Shown: piece after piece, positions 8,323 through 17,844 of the stretch
How the letters are laid out: every line of letters starts with the position of its first letter
Numbering within the stretch: position 1 is the stretch's first letter
DNA from: Pedobacter changchengzhani
Lineage (GTDB): Bacteria > Bacteroidota > Bacteroidia > Sphingobacteriales > Sphingobacteriaceae
Direction of reading: 5' to 3'
Length of the DNA stretch: 64,000 nt
Assembly: GCF_004354365.1 (NCBI RefSeq)
Contig: NZ_SJCY01000001.1
Coordinates: 248,001-312,000, forward strand
Program-made: the position numbers and the translations under genes
Notes under the pieces: model-generated
Database searches by the model: none
Seen by the model: the letters and a program-made list of their open reading frames with translations, nothing else
Told to the model about the DNA's origin: nothing

Positions 8323-9444
8323 ATGAAAATAAGAATTGGTATCACTGGTCAACAAGGTTTTATAGGTCAGCATTTATACAATACCATTGGCTTATTTCCT
8401 GATGAATTTGAAAGGATACCATGTCAATCCTCTTATTTTGAGAATGAAGTTAAATTACATGAATTTGTAAGTAAATGTGATGTGATTATTCATTTGGCCG
8501 CAATGAACCGACACAATGATGCTGAAGTACTTTATCAAACGAATATTGGTTTGATAAAAAAGATCATTAACGCTTTAGAAAAAACAAACAGCAAAGCACA
8601 CGTAATATTTTCTTCCTCCTCACAAGAGGAACGGGATAATTTATATGGGAAAAGTAAAAAAGAGGGCCGACAGCTATTACAAGAATGGGCCACAAATGCG
8701 AATGCCACTTTTACAGGAATGGTTATCCCGAATGTTTTTGGTCCGTTCGGAAACCCTTATTACAATTCTTTTATAGCAACATTTTCACATCAGCTAACAC
8801 ATGGCGAACAACCAACCATAGAAGTGGACGGGGAAGTGAAATTGATTTATGTAAATGAATTAATTGCAATTATTCTTAAGGAAATCAGATCCAAAAAAAG
8901 TAATCCACTATTCGTAATTCCGCATACATCCGTAAGCAAAGTGTCCGAAATTTTAAGGTTATTAAAAAGTTATACTACTGAATATTTTTTGGGAGGCATT
9001 ATTCCCATGTTAAAAAATGAATTTGAGTTAAATCTATTTAATACCTTTCGGTGCTACATTGATATAAAGAATCACAATCCAGTTAAATTTGTACAACATA
9101 CTGATCCGAGAGGCGCGTTTGTGGAAATTATTAGGTTGAATGTGGGTGGGCAAGTTTCATTTTCTACTACTGTACCGGGCGTAACGAGGGGCAATCATTA
9201 CCATACGCGTAAAATCGAGAGGTTTGCAGTAATTAAAGGAAAAGCTTTGATTCAATTAAGAAAAATCGGAACAAATGAAGTACTTGACTTTTATTTAGAT
9301 GGCGATGAACCAGCTTACGTTGATATGCCAGTTTGGTACACACATAACATTAAAAATATAGGAGACGAAGAATTATATACTAACTTTTGGATAAACGAAT
9401 TTTATGATCCTGCAGATGCAGATACTTACTTTGAAGAAGTTTAG
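8323..9444 (+). CDS. fnlB: UDP-2-acetamido-2,6-dideoxy-hexulose reductase/epimerase (FnlB/CapF/WbjC)
   Basis: This is a 373-residue two-domain protein. The N-terminal NAD(P) Rossmann domain has GITGQQGFIGQHL and an SSSSQ...YGKSKK catalytic region with YxxxK. The C-terminal cupin (about residues 255-373) has HTDPRGAFVEI and GNHYHTRKIE, with its cluster of metal-binding His. This fusion is specific to CapF/WbjC/FnlB, which carries out 3-epimerisation and 4-reduction to UDP-L-6-deoxy-TalNAc. It is full length. A pseudogene separates it from fnlC. Confidence 0.92.
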   Translation: MKIRIGITGQQGFIGQHLYNTIGLFPDEFERIPCQSSYFENEVKLHEFVSKCDVIIHLAAMNRHNDAEVLYQTNIGLIKKIINALEKTNSKAHVIFSSSSQEERDNLYGKSKKEGRQLLQEWATNANATFTGMVIPNVFGPFGNPYYNSFIATFSHQLTHGEQPTIEVDGEVKLIYVNELIAIILKEIRSKKSNPLFVIPHTSVSKVSEILRLLKSYTTEYFLGGIIPMLKNEFELNLFNTFRCYIDIKNHNPVKFVQHTDPRGAFVEIIRLNVGGQVSFSTTVPGVTRGNHYHTRKIERFAVIKGKALIQLRKIGTNEVLDFYLDGDEPAYVDMPVWYTHNIKNIGDEELYTNFWINEFYDPADADTYFEEV

Positions 9445-9498
9445 CTGTCAGCAATCAGCGGTTAGCAGTTAACAGTCAGTGCATATAGATAGAATAAA

Positions 9499-9749
9499 AT
9501 GAAAGACTTTAGAAGTTTAATGGTTTGGGAAAAGGGGCATAGATTAGCAGAAGGATGCGGTAGAGGAAGTGAAGCTGATTTTGCCCTTTTTTACAAATTG
9601 CTTTTGGTTCTGCAAGTGAAACAGAATATATATTACTTTTGTCTTTCGAATTAGGATACTTGACAAAAGGGGATTATGAAGCAATTGATCCTTTAATACA
9701 AGAAGTGAAAAAAATGCTATCTAAATTAATAATTACCATTAGAAAATGA
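9499..9749 (+). pseudogene. Decayed four-helix-bundle (IVS/S23-like) protein gene
   Basis: An ATG at 9499 opens MKDFRSLMVWEKGHRLA, the usual N-terminus of the four-helix-bundle family (TIGR02436, 23S rRNA intervening-sequence protein-like). It jumps directly to EGCGRGSEADF, so about 30 residues normally found between these two motifs are missing. Around 9583-9590 the frame is then lost. The original frame stops at 9652-9654. The +1-shifted frame continues as FLQIAFGSASETEYILLL, the expected C-terminal half, to the TGA at 9747-9749. An internal deletion plus a frameshift make it non-functional. The 370-nt gap between fnlB and fnlC otherwise holds only AGC/TTA-rich simple sequence on both sides. 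Confidence 0.8.
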
Positions 9750-9813
9750 TAAGTGAGCAGTCTAAAGGTCGACAGCTGATAGCCGACGGCTCTACGCTAA
9801 TAGTTAAAAAAAT

Positions 9814-10953
9814 ATGAAAACCAAACTAAAAGTAATGACGGTGGTGGGTACTCGTCCAGAAATTATAAGATTAGCGAGAGTGATGGCTGCATTAGATGCA
9901 TCTGAGGCTATAGAACATATTATAGTACATACCGGCCAAAATTACGATTACGAATTAAATCAAATCTTTTTTGATGATTTGGCTATTCGTAAGCCAGATT
10001 TTTTCTTAGATGCTGCTGGTAAAACGGCTACTGAAACTGTAGGGCAAATTTTAATTAAAATTGATCCATTATTGGAACAAGAAAAGCCAGATGCTTTTTT
10101 GGTTTTGGGTGATACAAATAGCTGTTTATGTGCTATTCCGGCGAAAAAGCGCCATATTCCCATATTCCACATGGAAGCAGGTAATCGATGTTTTGATCAA
10201 CGTGTTCCTGAAGAAACCAATCGTAAAATTGTAGATCATATATCTGATATTAATTTAACTTACAGTGATATTGCTAGAGAATATTTGTTAAGGGAGGGAT
10301 TGCCCGCAGATCGAATTATCAAAACTGGTTCGCCGATGTTTGAAGTTTTAAATCACTATCTGCCTGATATTAAAAAATCTAATGTTCTTCAAAGACTGAA
10401 ATTACAAGAATTTAAATATTTTGTAGTGTCATCTCATCGTGAAGAAAATATTAACAGTGAAAAGAATTTCTTAGGCTTAATTAATAGTTTAAATTTAATT
10501 GCCGAAAAGTATAATTATCCAATTATAGTAAGTACACATCCGCGTACTCGAAATATGATTGAGGCTAAAAATATTCAAGTAAGACCAGAAGTTCAGTTTT
10601 TGAAGCCAATGGGTTTTAATGATTATAATGCCTTGCAAATGAAATCTTATGCGGTTTTATCAGACAGCGGCACCATCTCCGAAGAATCTTCAATTCTCAA
10701 TTTTGCGGCATTAAACATAAGAGATGCACATGAACGTCCGGAAGCTATGGAAGAAGCATCGGTTATGATGGTTGGCATGAATGCTGAAAGAATTATGCAA
10801 GGATTAACACAGTTGCAATATCAAGTTCGAGGAGAAAATAGGAATTTTCGTCCCGTTCGAGATTATTCAATGCCCAATGTTTCAGATAAAATGGTAAGAA
10901 TTATCATCAGTTATACAGATTATATCAAGAGAGTAGTTTGGTCAGAACAGTAG
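9814..10953 (+). CDS. fnlC: UDP-N-acetylglucosamine 2-epimerase family, UDP-L-FucNAc synthase (FnlC/CapG/WbjD)
   Basis: This 379-residue GT-B-fold epimerase of the WecB family has VVGTRPEIIRLARVMAAL at the N-terminus, LGDTNSCLCA, HMEAGNRCFDQRVPEETNR (the catalytic Glu region), STHPRTRN, and SDSGTISEES near the end. FnlC/WbjD carries out C2 epimerisation to UDP-L-FucNAc, the last step after fnlA and fnlB. The context distinguishes it from WecB proper. It lies 1 nt before the WbuB-like glycosyltransferase gene. Confidence 0.9.
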   Translation: MKTKLKVMTVVGTRPEIIRLARVMAALDASEAIEHIIVHTGQNYDYELNQIFFDDLAIRKPDFFLDAAGKTATETVGQILIKIDPLLEQEKPDAFLVLGDTNSCLCAIPAKKRHIPIFHMEAGNRCFDQRVPEETNRKIVDHISDINLTYSDIAREYLLREGLPADRIIKTGSPMFEVLNHYLPDIKKSNVLQRLKLQEFKYFVVSSHREENINSEKNFLGLINSLNLIAEKYNYPIIVSTHPRTRNMIEAKNIQVRPEVQFLKPMGFNDYNALQMKSYAVLSDSGTISEESSILNFAALNIRDAHERPEAMEEASVMMVGMNAERIMQGLTQLQYQVRGENRNFRPVRDYSMPNVSDKMVRIIISYTDYIKRVVWSEQ

Positions 10954-10954
10954 A

Positions 10955-12220
10955 ATGAAGAGAAAAATACTAATTCATTCGATTGCCTTTAGTCCCGATG
11001 GAGTGTCAACTGCTTACTTATACAATGATATTGCTTTAAAATTTAAGCAATCGGGATATGATGTTGTGGTTTTAACCACAACGCCCCATTACAATATCGT
11101 GCCCGAAGATGTAGCAAAGCAACCTTTGCACAAAAAGTGGGGAGGTTTGTATTACGAAAGCCGATTCAATGAAATCAAAGTATTGCATGTACCGCAAAAA
11201 AAGTTTAAAAGTGCCTTCTTAAGGATTATAGGCTTTTTATATTGGCATTTTTTATCCCTCATCATTGGGCTCTTTCAAAAAAATGTATCCTTAATAATTT
11301 CACCTTCACCACCTTTAACAATCGGGTTAATTAACCTCTTAATCGGGAAGCTAAAAGGCGCTAAGGTAATCTATAATGTGCAGGAAATTTACCCTGATTT
11401 TCTAATTAATCAAGGTAGTCTTCGGTTTAAGCCTGCAATTAAGATTTTAAAAGCAATGGAAAGATTTGTTTATAATAAATCTGATGCTGTCACCACAATA
11501 GACCCGATCTTTTATCAAACTATAGCATCGAGATTTAAGGATAAATCAAAATTGAGGATTGTTCCCAACTTTGTTGATACGGACTTATTTAAGCCAATAA
11601 GTGATGGTGATTCAAGCTTAAATCCAAAATGGTTTCCTGCAAAACAAAATACCTTAAAAGTTATGTACGCAGGAAACATCGGTCACGCGCAAGATTGGGA
11701 GCCACTGTTGAAAGTTGCGAAAGCAGTTGTTGATTTAGAAATTGAATTTTGGGTGATTGGTGAAGGTGTAATGAAAGATTCTTTATCAAAAAAAATAGAA
11801 GAAAATTCCCTTAAAAATATCCATCTAATACCTTATCAGCCAAGAGAACAGATGCCTGCATTAATCGCTTATGCAGACATTCACTTTATATTTATGTCTC
11901 CAGAGATGGAAGGACAAGGCTTTCCATCAAAAGTTTATACCATTATGGCATGTGCGAAGCCACTATTGGTTATTTCAGGAAAGCGCACGCCTATCCATAA
12001 CTTTTTATCGCAACATAACTGTGCATTTTTAGCAGATGATGATGCTAATAATATTAAATGCGCTCGGATTATCGAATTCCTAAAAAACGCATTATCCAAT
12101 AGAAATTTTATCATTACTTTAGCAGATAATGGCTATAACGTTATAGAAAAAAATTATTCTAAAAATGCAGTTACGAAGCAGTATGTTGATTTGTTAGATG
12201 AAATACTATCTGGTAAATGA
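10955..12220 (+). CDS. wbuB: WbuB-like GT4 glycosyltransferase (probable L-FucNAc transferase)
   Basis: This 421-residue GT4 protein has an N-terminal block (FSPDGVSTAYLYNDIALKF, then TTTPHYN) and VMYAGNIGHAQDWEPLL. The nucleotide-sugar motif EMEGQGFPSKVYTIMACAKP follows. This architecture is that of the WbuB/WbjE group, found directly after fnlC homologues and assigned to FucNAc transfer. It probably adds L-FucNAc to the first lipid-linked sugar. Its stop overlaps the next start (ATGATG). Donor assignment rests on neighbourhood. Confidence 0.78.
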   Translation: MKRKILIHSIAFSPDGVSTAYLYNDIALKFKQSGYDVVVLTTTPHYNIVPEDVAKQPLHKKWGGLYYESRFNEIKVLHVPQKKFKSAFLRIIGFLYWHFLSLIIGLFQKNVSLIISPSPPLTIGLINLLIGKLKGAKVIYNVQEIYPDFLINQGSLRFKPAIKILKAMERFVYNKSDAVTTIDPIFYQTIASRFKDKSKLRIVPNFVDTDLFKPISDGDSSLNPKWFPAKQNTLKVMYAGNIGHAQDWEPLLKVAKAVVDLEIEFWVIGEGVMKDSLSKKIEENSLKNIHLIPYQPREQMPALIAYADIHFIFMSPEMEGQGFPSKVYTIMACAKPLLVISGKRTPIHNFLSQHNCAFLADDDANNIKCARIIEFLKNALSNRNFIITLADNGYNVIEKNYSKNAVTKQYVDLLDEILSGK

Positions 12221-13119
12221 TGAAAATAAACATTACAGGAGCAAACGGTTTTGTAGGTAAAAACCTTTCAGAATATTTAACTGATGCGCAATTTGAGTTA
12301 AGAAGTATTACAAGAAATGATTTAGCAAACGCAGGATGCATTGAATTTAAGGATTGTGATGCTATTATTCATTTAGCTGGTAAAGCCCACGATTTAAAGA
12401 AGTCAACAAATTCCGATGAATATTTTAAAGTTAACTTTGAGCTTACAAAATTACTTTACGATGCGTTTTTAAAATCTGACGCCACCAAATTTATTTTTAT
12501 TAGTTCTGTGAAAGCTTCAGCAGACTCAATAAATGAAATACTTACTGAAGCTCATGCTCCAAATCCAAAGACAGCTTATGGTAAAAGCAAACTGTATGCG
12601 GAAGAATATATCCAAGCCCAAACCTTACCTCTTGGTAAAGTATATTATATATTACGGCCCTGTATGATTCACGGCCCTGGAAATAAAGGCAATTTAAATT
12701 TATTGTATAAATTTGTTAAAATGAGGTTGCCCTATCCGCTGTCAGCATACCACAATAAAAGATCTTATCTTAGTATAACTAATTTAAACTATATTATTAA
12801 AATGTTGCTTGTTAAAAACGTGGCCAGTGGTATATACAACGTAGCTGATGATGAGGCGTTATCAACAAATAATGTAGTAGAAATACTTTCAAAAGCGACT
12901 GCAAAAAAAACGAAGCTTTTAAAACTGCCAAAATCTGTTATAGAAGCTATGGCTAAAATAGGGGATGTGTTACATTTGCCGATTAATACCGAAAGATTAA
13001 ACAAACTCACTGAAAGCTATGTGGTAAGCAATAAACTAATTAAATCAAAATTAAATATTGATGTTTTGCCAATAAATTCTACCGAAGGTTTAATTGCCAC
13101 AGCCAAATCATTTAAATAA
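12217..13119 (+). CDS. NAD-dependent epimerase/4-reductase (WbpV-like)
   Basis: This 300-residue extended SDR protein has the Rossmann GANGFVGKNL at residues 7-16, the SSVKAS strand, and an intact YGKSK (YxxxK). It is close in size and order to WbpV-type reductases that convert UDP-4-keto-6-deoxy-GlcNAc into UDP-D-QuiNAc or its C4 epimer. It lies between the WbuB-like transferase and the initiating phosphotransferase, and a WbpM-type dehydratase that makes its likely substrate is two genes on. Start 12217 gives MMKIN, and the second ATG is equally possible. Confidence 0.75.
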   Translation: MMKINITGANGFVGKNLSEYLTDAQFELRSITRNDLANAGCIEFKDCDAIIHLAGKAHDLKKSTNSDEYFKVNFELTKLLYDAFLKSDATKFIFISSVKASADSINEILTEAHAPNPKTAYGKSKLYAEEYIQAQTLPLGKVYYILRPCMIHGPGNKGNLNLLYKFVKMRLPYPLSAYHNKRSYLSITNLNYIIKMLLVKNVASGIYNVADDEALSTNNVVEILSKATAKKTKLLKLPKSVIEAMAKIGDVLHLPINTERLNKLTESYVVSNKLIKSKLNIDVLPINSTEGLIATAKSFK

Positions 13120-13143
13120 ATTCTATAGTCTGAACAATAAAGT

Positions 13144-14136
13144 ATGTCAATAATTTTTGCGCTTTCCATACTTACATGCTTATTTTTGGCAATGTTAGTG
13201 TATTTTAAAATTGCCAGTCATTACAACATAGTCGATAAGCCAAATCATAGAAGTTCACACTCAAAAATTACGATAAGAGGTGGAGGTGTCATTTTCATGT
13301 TATCGTTAATCATTTTCTATATTTATAGTAATTATCAGTACGCATACTTTATTCTAGGAGCGTTTCTTATATCTTCAATCAGCTTTTTAGATGATGTTTT
13401 TACCTTAAACAACAAAGTTCGACTTAGTATTCATTTGGTTGCCTCAATACTATTATTAGTAGATCTAGGTATTTTTGATTTAGAATGGTATTGGATATTA
13501 TTAATTTTATTCATAATACTTGCGATAATAAACGCCTATAACTTCATGGATGGAATCAATGGGATTACCGGGGTTTATAGTCTGGTAACCATTTTAACGC
13601 TATTATATATCAATAATAGCGTTAGAAACTTTACTTCAAATGATTTATTAATTATAGTAGGTTTGTCGCTTTTGGTTTTTAACTTTTTCAACTTCCGAAA
13701 ACGAGCAAAATGTTTTGCTGGTGACGTTGGTAGTATTAGCATTGCATTTATTTTAATCTTTTTAATTGGTCAGCTAATATTAAAGACAGATCAATATGAA
13801 TATATTTTATTGTTACTTTTCTACGGGTTAGATACATCCACAACAATATTGTTTAGGATCATACGGAAGGAAAATATTGGACAAGCCCATCGAACCCATT
13901 TCTATCAATATTTAGCAAATAAGCTTAAATTACCACATCTTTCTGTTTCAAGTTTATACGCGTTGGCTCAAATCATATCTAATTTAATTCTTATTTTATT
14001 GCTGAAAAGTACGCTAAGCCTTTTTCTATATGTATGTGTTTCCGGTATTATCTTTATTTCGCTGAGGTTTTATTTAGAGGGAAAGTCTATTTTATTGGAG
14101 CCGACATTGGGCAAAAAGAACTTTGATAAAAGTTAA
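13144..14136 (+). CDS. Undecaprenyl-phosphate sugar-1-phosphate transferase (WbpL/WecA family)
   Basis: This 330-residue polytopic membrane protein has about ten helices. It shows the family motifs SSHSKITIRGGG near the N-terminus, SFLDDVFTL (the DD motif, about residues 80-88), NFMDGINGITG (about 132-142) and FAGDVGSISI. These are the catalytic-loop signatures of the MraY/WecA/WbpL superfamily. It should transfer a HexNAc-1-phosphate (here QuiNAc or FucNAc) to undecaprenyl phosphate, starting each polysaccharide unit. The flanking 4-reductase and WbpM-type dehydratase match the WbpL context. Confidence 0.85.
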   Translation: MSIIFALSILTCLFLAMLVYFKIASHYNIVDKPNHRSSHSKITIRGGGVIFMLSLIIFYIYSNYQYAYFILGAFLISSISFLDDVFTLNNKVRLSIHLVASILLLVDLGIFDLEWYWILLILFIILAIINAYNFMDGINGITGVYSLVTILTLLYINNSVRNFTSNDLLIIVGLSLLVFNFFNFRKRAKCFAGDVGSISIAFILIFLIGQLILKTDQYEYILLLLFYGLDTSTTILFRIIRKENIGQAHRTHFYQYLANKLKLPHLSVSSLYALAQIISNLILILLLKSTLSLFLYVCVSGIIFISLRFYLEGKSILLEPTLGKKNFDKS

Positions 14137-14216
14137 AACGAAGTCGTCAACATCTTCATTTATAATTTGATGTAAAATATTTGTTATCTTTAGCGAAAAA
14201 TTAGCCTATAGAAATT

Positions 14217-16157
14217 TTGTTTACTCAAATCAACATAGTACCCCGTTGGATCATCTTCGTTTTGGATTTGATGATTTGCACATTTTCTCTAATATTCGCC
14301 TACTTTTTAAGGCATAATTTAGATTTAACAAGTGTAGAAGTGCCAGAACTCGCCAGAAACTTGTTGATTTTGGGCGTCATTAACATTGTAGTATTCTTCA
14401 ATATAAAAACCTACAGCGGTATAATACGTTATACAAGCGCTCAAGATTCCTTCCGGATTCTTTTTGCTGTAATTATTTCAAATGGAATTTTCTTTGTACT
14501 TAATTTAATTGGTTTAACTTTTGCTAAAATATTACTTATTTCAAATACGGTTTTAATTACCAATGGTTTATCAAGTTTTTTGTTGCTGATTACGTATAGA
14601 GTTTTGATCAAATATTTTTTCATGTATGTGAAAAATTTGAAATTGGATAAAGTTAAAGTAATTATTTACGGAGCTGGAGAAGCAGGTTTGGCTACAAAAA
14701 GAACCTTTGATCATGATGGTAAGGTGAATAAGAACATCGTTGCCTTTGTTGATGATGATGATCGTAAAGTGGGTAAAACAATTGATGGGGTAAAAATATT
14801 AGATGCGAAAAATCTTGAGCATCTGATTAATGCGCATCATTTAGATGAAATTATATTCGCTTCTTACACAATACCAACCGAACGTAAAGAACAAATTGTC
14901 GATTTATGTTTGGCAAATAATATTAAAGTTTTAAATATTCCGCCGCCTGATGTTTGGCTTAATGGTAAATTACAGCCTGCACAGATTCAGAAATTAAATA
15001 TCGAAGATCTTTTGAACCGTAAGTCGATTAAAATTGATATTAATGGTATTGGAGAAATGCTAAATAATAAACGCATTTTAATAACGGGTGCTGCGGGTTC
15101 TATTGGAAGTGAAATTGTTCGGCAGTTGGCTAAGTTTGATGTTGGTTTAGTCATTTTGTGCGATCAATCTGAAACGGCACTTCACGAATTGTATTTAGAG
15201 CTGGAAGAAACCAATAAAAATAAAAATTTCCACGCTTTTGTAGGCGATGTTCGCGATGAGCAAAGGATGGATAAGTTGTTTAATACCTATAAACCGCATT
15301 ACGTTTATCATGCTGCAGCTTATAAACATGTGCCTTTGATGGAAGATAATCCTGCCGAAGCCATTAAAGCAAATGTGTTGGGCACTAAAACCATCGCAAA
15401 CAAGTCGGTACAATACGGCGTGCAGAAATTTGTAATGATTTCTACAGATAAGGCTGTAAATCCAACCAATATTATGGGGGCTTCTAAGCGAATTGCAGAA
15501 ATATACGTTCAATCACTAAACAATTCGTTAAGTGATCAGAAATTTATTTTTAGCAACGGCTTAAGCTACATAAATGAATTAGAGGTTAAGCCGATTACCA
15601 AATTTATAACCACCAGATTTGGTAATGTACTTGGATCTAATGGATCAGTTATACCGCGGTTTAAGCATCAAATTGAAAAAGGTGGGCCAGTAACCGTTAC
15701 GCACCCTGAAATTACACGTTACTTTATGACCATACCAGAAGCGTGCCGATTGGTGTTAGAAGCTGGATGTATGGGTAAGGGAGGAGAGATTTTTATTTTT
15801 GATATGGGTAAAAGCGTAAAGATTGTAGAACTTGCAAAAAAAATGATTCGTTTGGCCGGACTGGAGCCAAATGTTGATATCAAGATTGAATTCTCAGGGT
15901 TAAGACCGGGCGAAAAACTATACGAGGAATTGCTTAACGATAATGAGAATACAATGCCTACACACCATGAAAAAATTATGATTGGCAAAGTAAGGGAATA
16001 TGTTTTTGAAGAAGTCGAAACCCAAATAGCACAACTAATCAATTCTGCAAAAAATGACAACGACCGCCAAGTTGTGGTGCGAATGAAAAAATTAGTGCCT
16101 GAATTTAAAAGTAACAATTCAATATTTGAAGAACTAGATCATTTAATAACAGAGTAA
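14217..16157 (+). CDS. Membrane-bound nucleotide-sugar 4,6-dehydratase (WbpM/CapD family)
   Basis: This 646-residue protein has four N-terminal membrane helices (about residues 10-130) and a CoA-binding-like Rossmann domain with YGAGEAGLATKR. The catalytic SDR domain has TGAAGSIGSEIVRQL (about 291-305), GDVRDE and STDKAVNPTNIMGASK, with Met in place of Tyr in YxxxK. Full-length WbpM/CapD homologues look exactly like this and form UDP-4-keto-6-deoxy-GlcNAc (UDP-QuiNAc or bacillosamine-type routes). The start is TTG at 14217, and no in-frame ATG precedes the first helix. A weak promoter-like pair (TTTG 14166, TATCTTTA 14185) lies just upstream. Confidence 0.88.
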   Translation: MFTQINIVPRWIIFVLDLMICTFSLIFAYFLRHNLDLTSVEVPELARNLLILGVINIVVFFNIKTYSGIIRYTSAQDSFRILFAVIISNGIFFVLNLIGLTFAKILLISNTVLITNGLSSFLLLITYRVLIKYFFMYVKNLKLDKVKVIIYGAGEAGLATKRTFDHDGKVNKNIVAFVDDDDRKVGKTIDGVKILDAKNLEHLINAHHLDEIIFASYTIPTERKEQIVDLCLANNIKVLNIPPPDVWLNGKLQPAQIQKLNIEDLLNRKSIKIDINGIGEMLNNKRILITGAAGSIGSEIVRQLAKFDVGLVILCDQSETALHELYLELEETNKNKNFHAFVGDVRDEQRMDKLFNTYKPHYVYHAAAYKHVPLMEDNPAEAIKANVLGTKTIANKSVQYGVQKFVMISTDKAVNPTNIMGASKRIAEIYVQSLNNSLSDQKFIFSNGLSYINELEVKPITKFITTRFGNVLGSNGSVIPRFKHQIEKGGPVTVTHPEITRYFMTIPEACRLVLEAGCMGKGGEIFIFDMGKSVKIVELAKKMIRLAGLEPNVDIKIEFSGLRPGEKLYEELLNDNENTMPTHHEKIMIGKVREYVFEEVETQIAQLINSAKNDNDRQVVVRMKKLVPEFKSNNSIFEELDHLITE

Positions 16158-16161
16158 AAAC

Positions 16162-17775
16162 ATGAAGAGAAGTATTTTAATCATAACCTTAACTTTCTTT
16201 GTTTTGGGCGCAAAAGCACAAAACCCTACACCCAATCAAATTATACCTTACGATTATCAGTTTTATCAAAAATTAAATTCTTCTGTTTACGATCAGGAAT
16301 CAAAGTTCCACTCTTCCATTAAAGGTTTTTATGGCGATGATTTTCTGTTAAAATTAAGATATGATTCGTTGATGAACGCTGGTACGGATAGCTTGAATAA
16401 AAGAAGTTGGGTACATAGAAAGTTGTTTCAAGAGCATCTTTTGCAATTTAAAAGCACAGATTATAATGTTTATGCCGATTTTCTTCCCGATTTCCAAATT
16501 GGCAAAGATTTAAGTAATAATAGAACGACCTGGCTAAATACAAGAGGGTTTCAGGTTGGTGGGAATGTGGGTAAGCAATTCTCATTTTACTTGAATGGAT
16601 TCGAAAACCAAGGAAAGTTTGCCAATTATGTGAACGATTTTATTGTTAAAAATCAGGTGGTGCCCGGTCAGGGATATGGTAAATTAGGTACTGATGCCCA
16701 AGACTGGACTAACGTTACCGCGCTGCTGTCTTACACGCCAAGTAAATATTTAAATTTTGCTTTAGGTAGAGATAAAAATTTTATTGGCGATGGTTATCGT
16801 TCTATGTTATTATCTGATAATGCTTCAAACTATACTTTTTTTAGGTTGAGAGCAACATTAGGGAGCGTTCAGTATCAAACCATTTATGGATATATGCTCG
16901 ATCCTGGTGCTCCAAAGCTTGGCACAGATGGTAATTTGGGCGATAGAGGAAAATGGATGGCGGCACATTATGTAGATTGGAATGCAACAAAAAGATTCTC
17001 TGTAGGCTTTTTTCAGGCAGTAACTTGGGCCGATGCGGAGGTTGAAGGCAAAAGAGGATTTGATTTTAATTATGTAAACCCGTTTTTGTTTTTGCGCCCT
17101 GTTGAAAGCAACAACACAACCTCGCCTGATAAAATGCGTTTGGGCTTCAATTTAAAATACGAGGCTTTAAAGAAAACTACCGTATATGGTCAGTTTATGT
17201 TTGATGAGTTTACGGCGAAAGAATTTTTCGCTGGAAGAGGTTATTGGGCAAATAAATGGGCTATCCAAGTTGGTTTGATAGGATCGGATTTATTTAAAGT
17301 ACCAGGACTAAATTATTTGGCAGAGTTTAATACTGCTCGACCATTTACATACTCTCATAACGAAAGAATTACCAATTATTCTAACTATAACCAATCTATG
17401 GCGAACCCTTTTGGGGCTAATTTTAGAGAGTTTATAGGGTTACTAAGTTACTCTTACAAAAAATTCGATTTTCAGGGCCAAGCCATGTATGCCAACTATG
17501 GTTTAGATCCCGTAGGTCAAAATTTTGGTGGAGATATTTTTAAAAGTTACAACACTAGGTCGGTGCAATATGGTAGCCATATTGGGCAGGGAATATTTAC
17601 TAAACTATATTACGGACAAGCCAAAGTGGCTTATTTACTAAATCCTAAATATAACTTGCGTTTAGAAATAGGAGGTACATTGAGGCAAGAAAGTAATGAT
17701 TTAGGTAAAACAAATACTAGCTTGGTTACTTTTGGATTGAGAAGTAGTTTTAGGAACATTTACCACGATTTTTGA
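16162..17775 (+). CDS. Wzi/RemB-like outer-membrane beta-barrel protein
   Basis: This 537-residue protein has a signal peptide ending ...FVLGAKAQ, cleaved near residue 19-20. The rest is rich in alternating aromatic and polar strands and ends with FRNIYHDF, which is compatible with an outer-membrane barrel. The blocks ALGRDKNFIGDGYRSMLLSD and NYTFFRLRATLG resemble the capsule-assembly Wzi family and the gliding-motility protein RemB of Bacteroidota. As the last gene of the polysaccharide locus, with only 4 nt after the dehydratase, a role in anchoring or exporting surface glycan is likely. Motility is an alternative. Confidence 0.65.
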   Translation: MKRSILIITLTFFVLGAKAQNPTPNQIIPYDYQFYQKLNSSVYDQESKFHSSIKGFYGDDFLLKLRYDSLMNAGTDSLNKRSWVHRKLFQEHLLQFKSTDYNVYADFLPDFQIGKDLSNNRTTWLNTRGFQVGGNVGKQFSFYLNGFENQGKFANYVNDFIVKNQVVPGQGYGKLGTDAQDWTNVTALLSYTPSKYLNFALGRDKNFIGDGYRSMLLSDNASNYTFFRLRATLGSVQYQTIYGYMLDPGAPKLGTDGNLGDRGKWMAAHYVDWNATKRFSVGFFQAVTWADAEVEGKRGFDFNYVNPFLFLRPVESNNTTSPDKMRLGFNLKYEALKKTTVYGQFMFDEFTAKEFFAGRGYWANKWAIQVGLIGSDLFKVPGLNYLAEFNTARPFTYSHNERITNYSNYNQSMANPFGANFREFIGLLSYSYKKFDFQGQAMYANYGLDPVGQNFGGDIFKSYNTRSVQYGSHIGQGIFTKLYYGQAKVAYLLNPKYNLRLEIGGTLRQESNDLGKTNTSLVTFGLRSSFRNIYHDF

Positions 17776-17796
17776 TCTGATCACAAATACTTAGAA

Positions 17797-17838
17797 TCAA
17801 AAAAGCCATCTATCATTTGAAATAGATGGCTTTTTTTT
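17797..17838 (+). terminator. Intrinsic terminator closing the polysaccharide locus
   Basis: A 9-bp perfect stem, GCCATCTAT (17805-17813) and ATAGATGGC (17822-17830), with an 8-nt loop is followed by eight T. It is preceded by a run of A, so it could also stop transcription coming from the dxs side. It starts 22 nt after the Wzi/RemB-like stop. Confidence 0.9.
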
Positions 17839-17844
17839 GTTTTT

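Noticed and set aside
13119..13133. 15-nt word ATTCTATAGTCTGAA also present near 55751
   Set aside because: One shared 15-mer between two AT-rich gaps is expected by chance at this window size.
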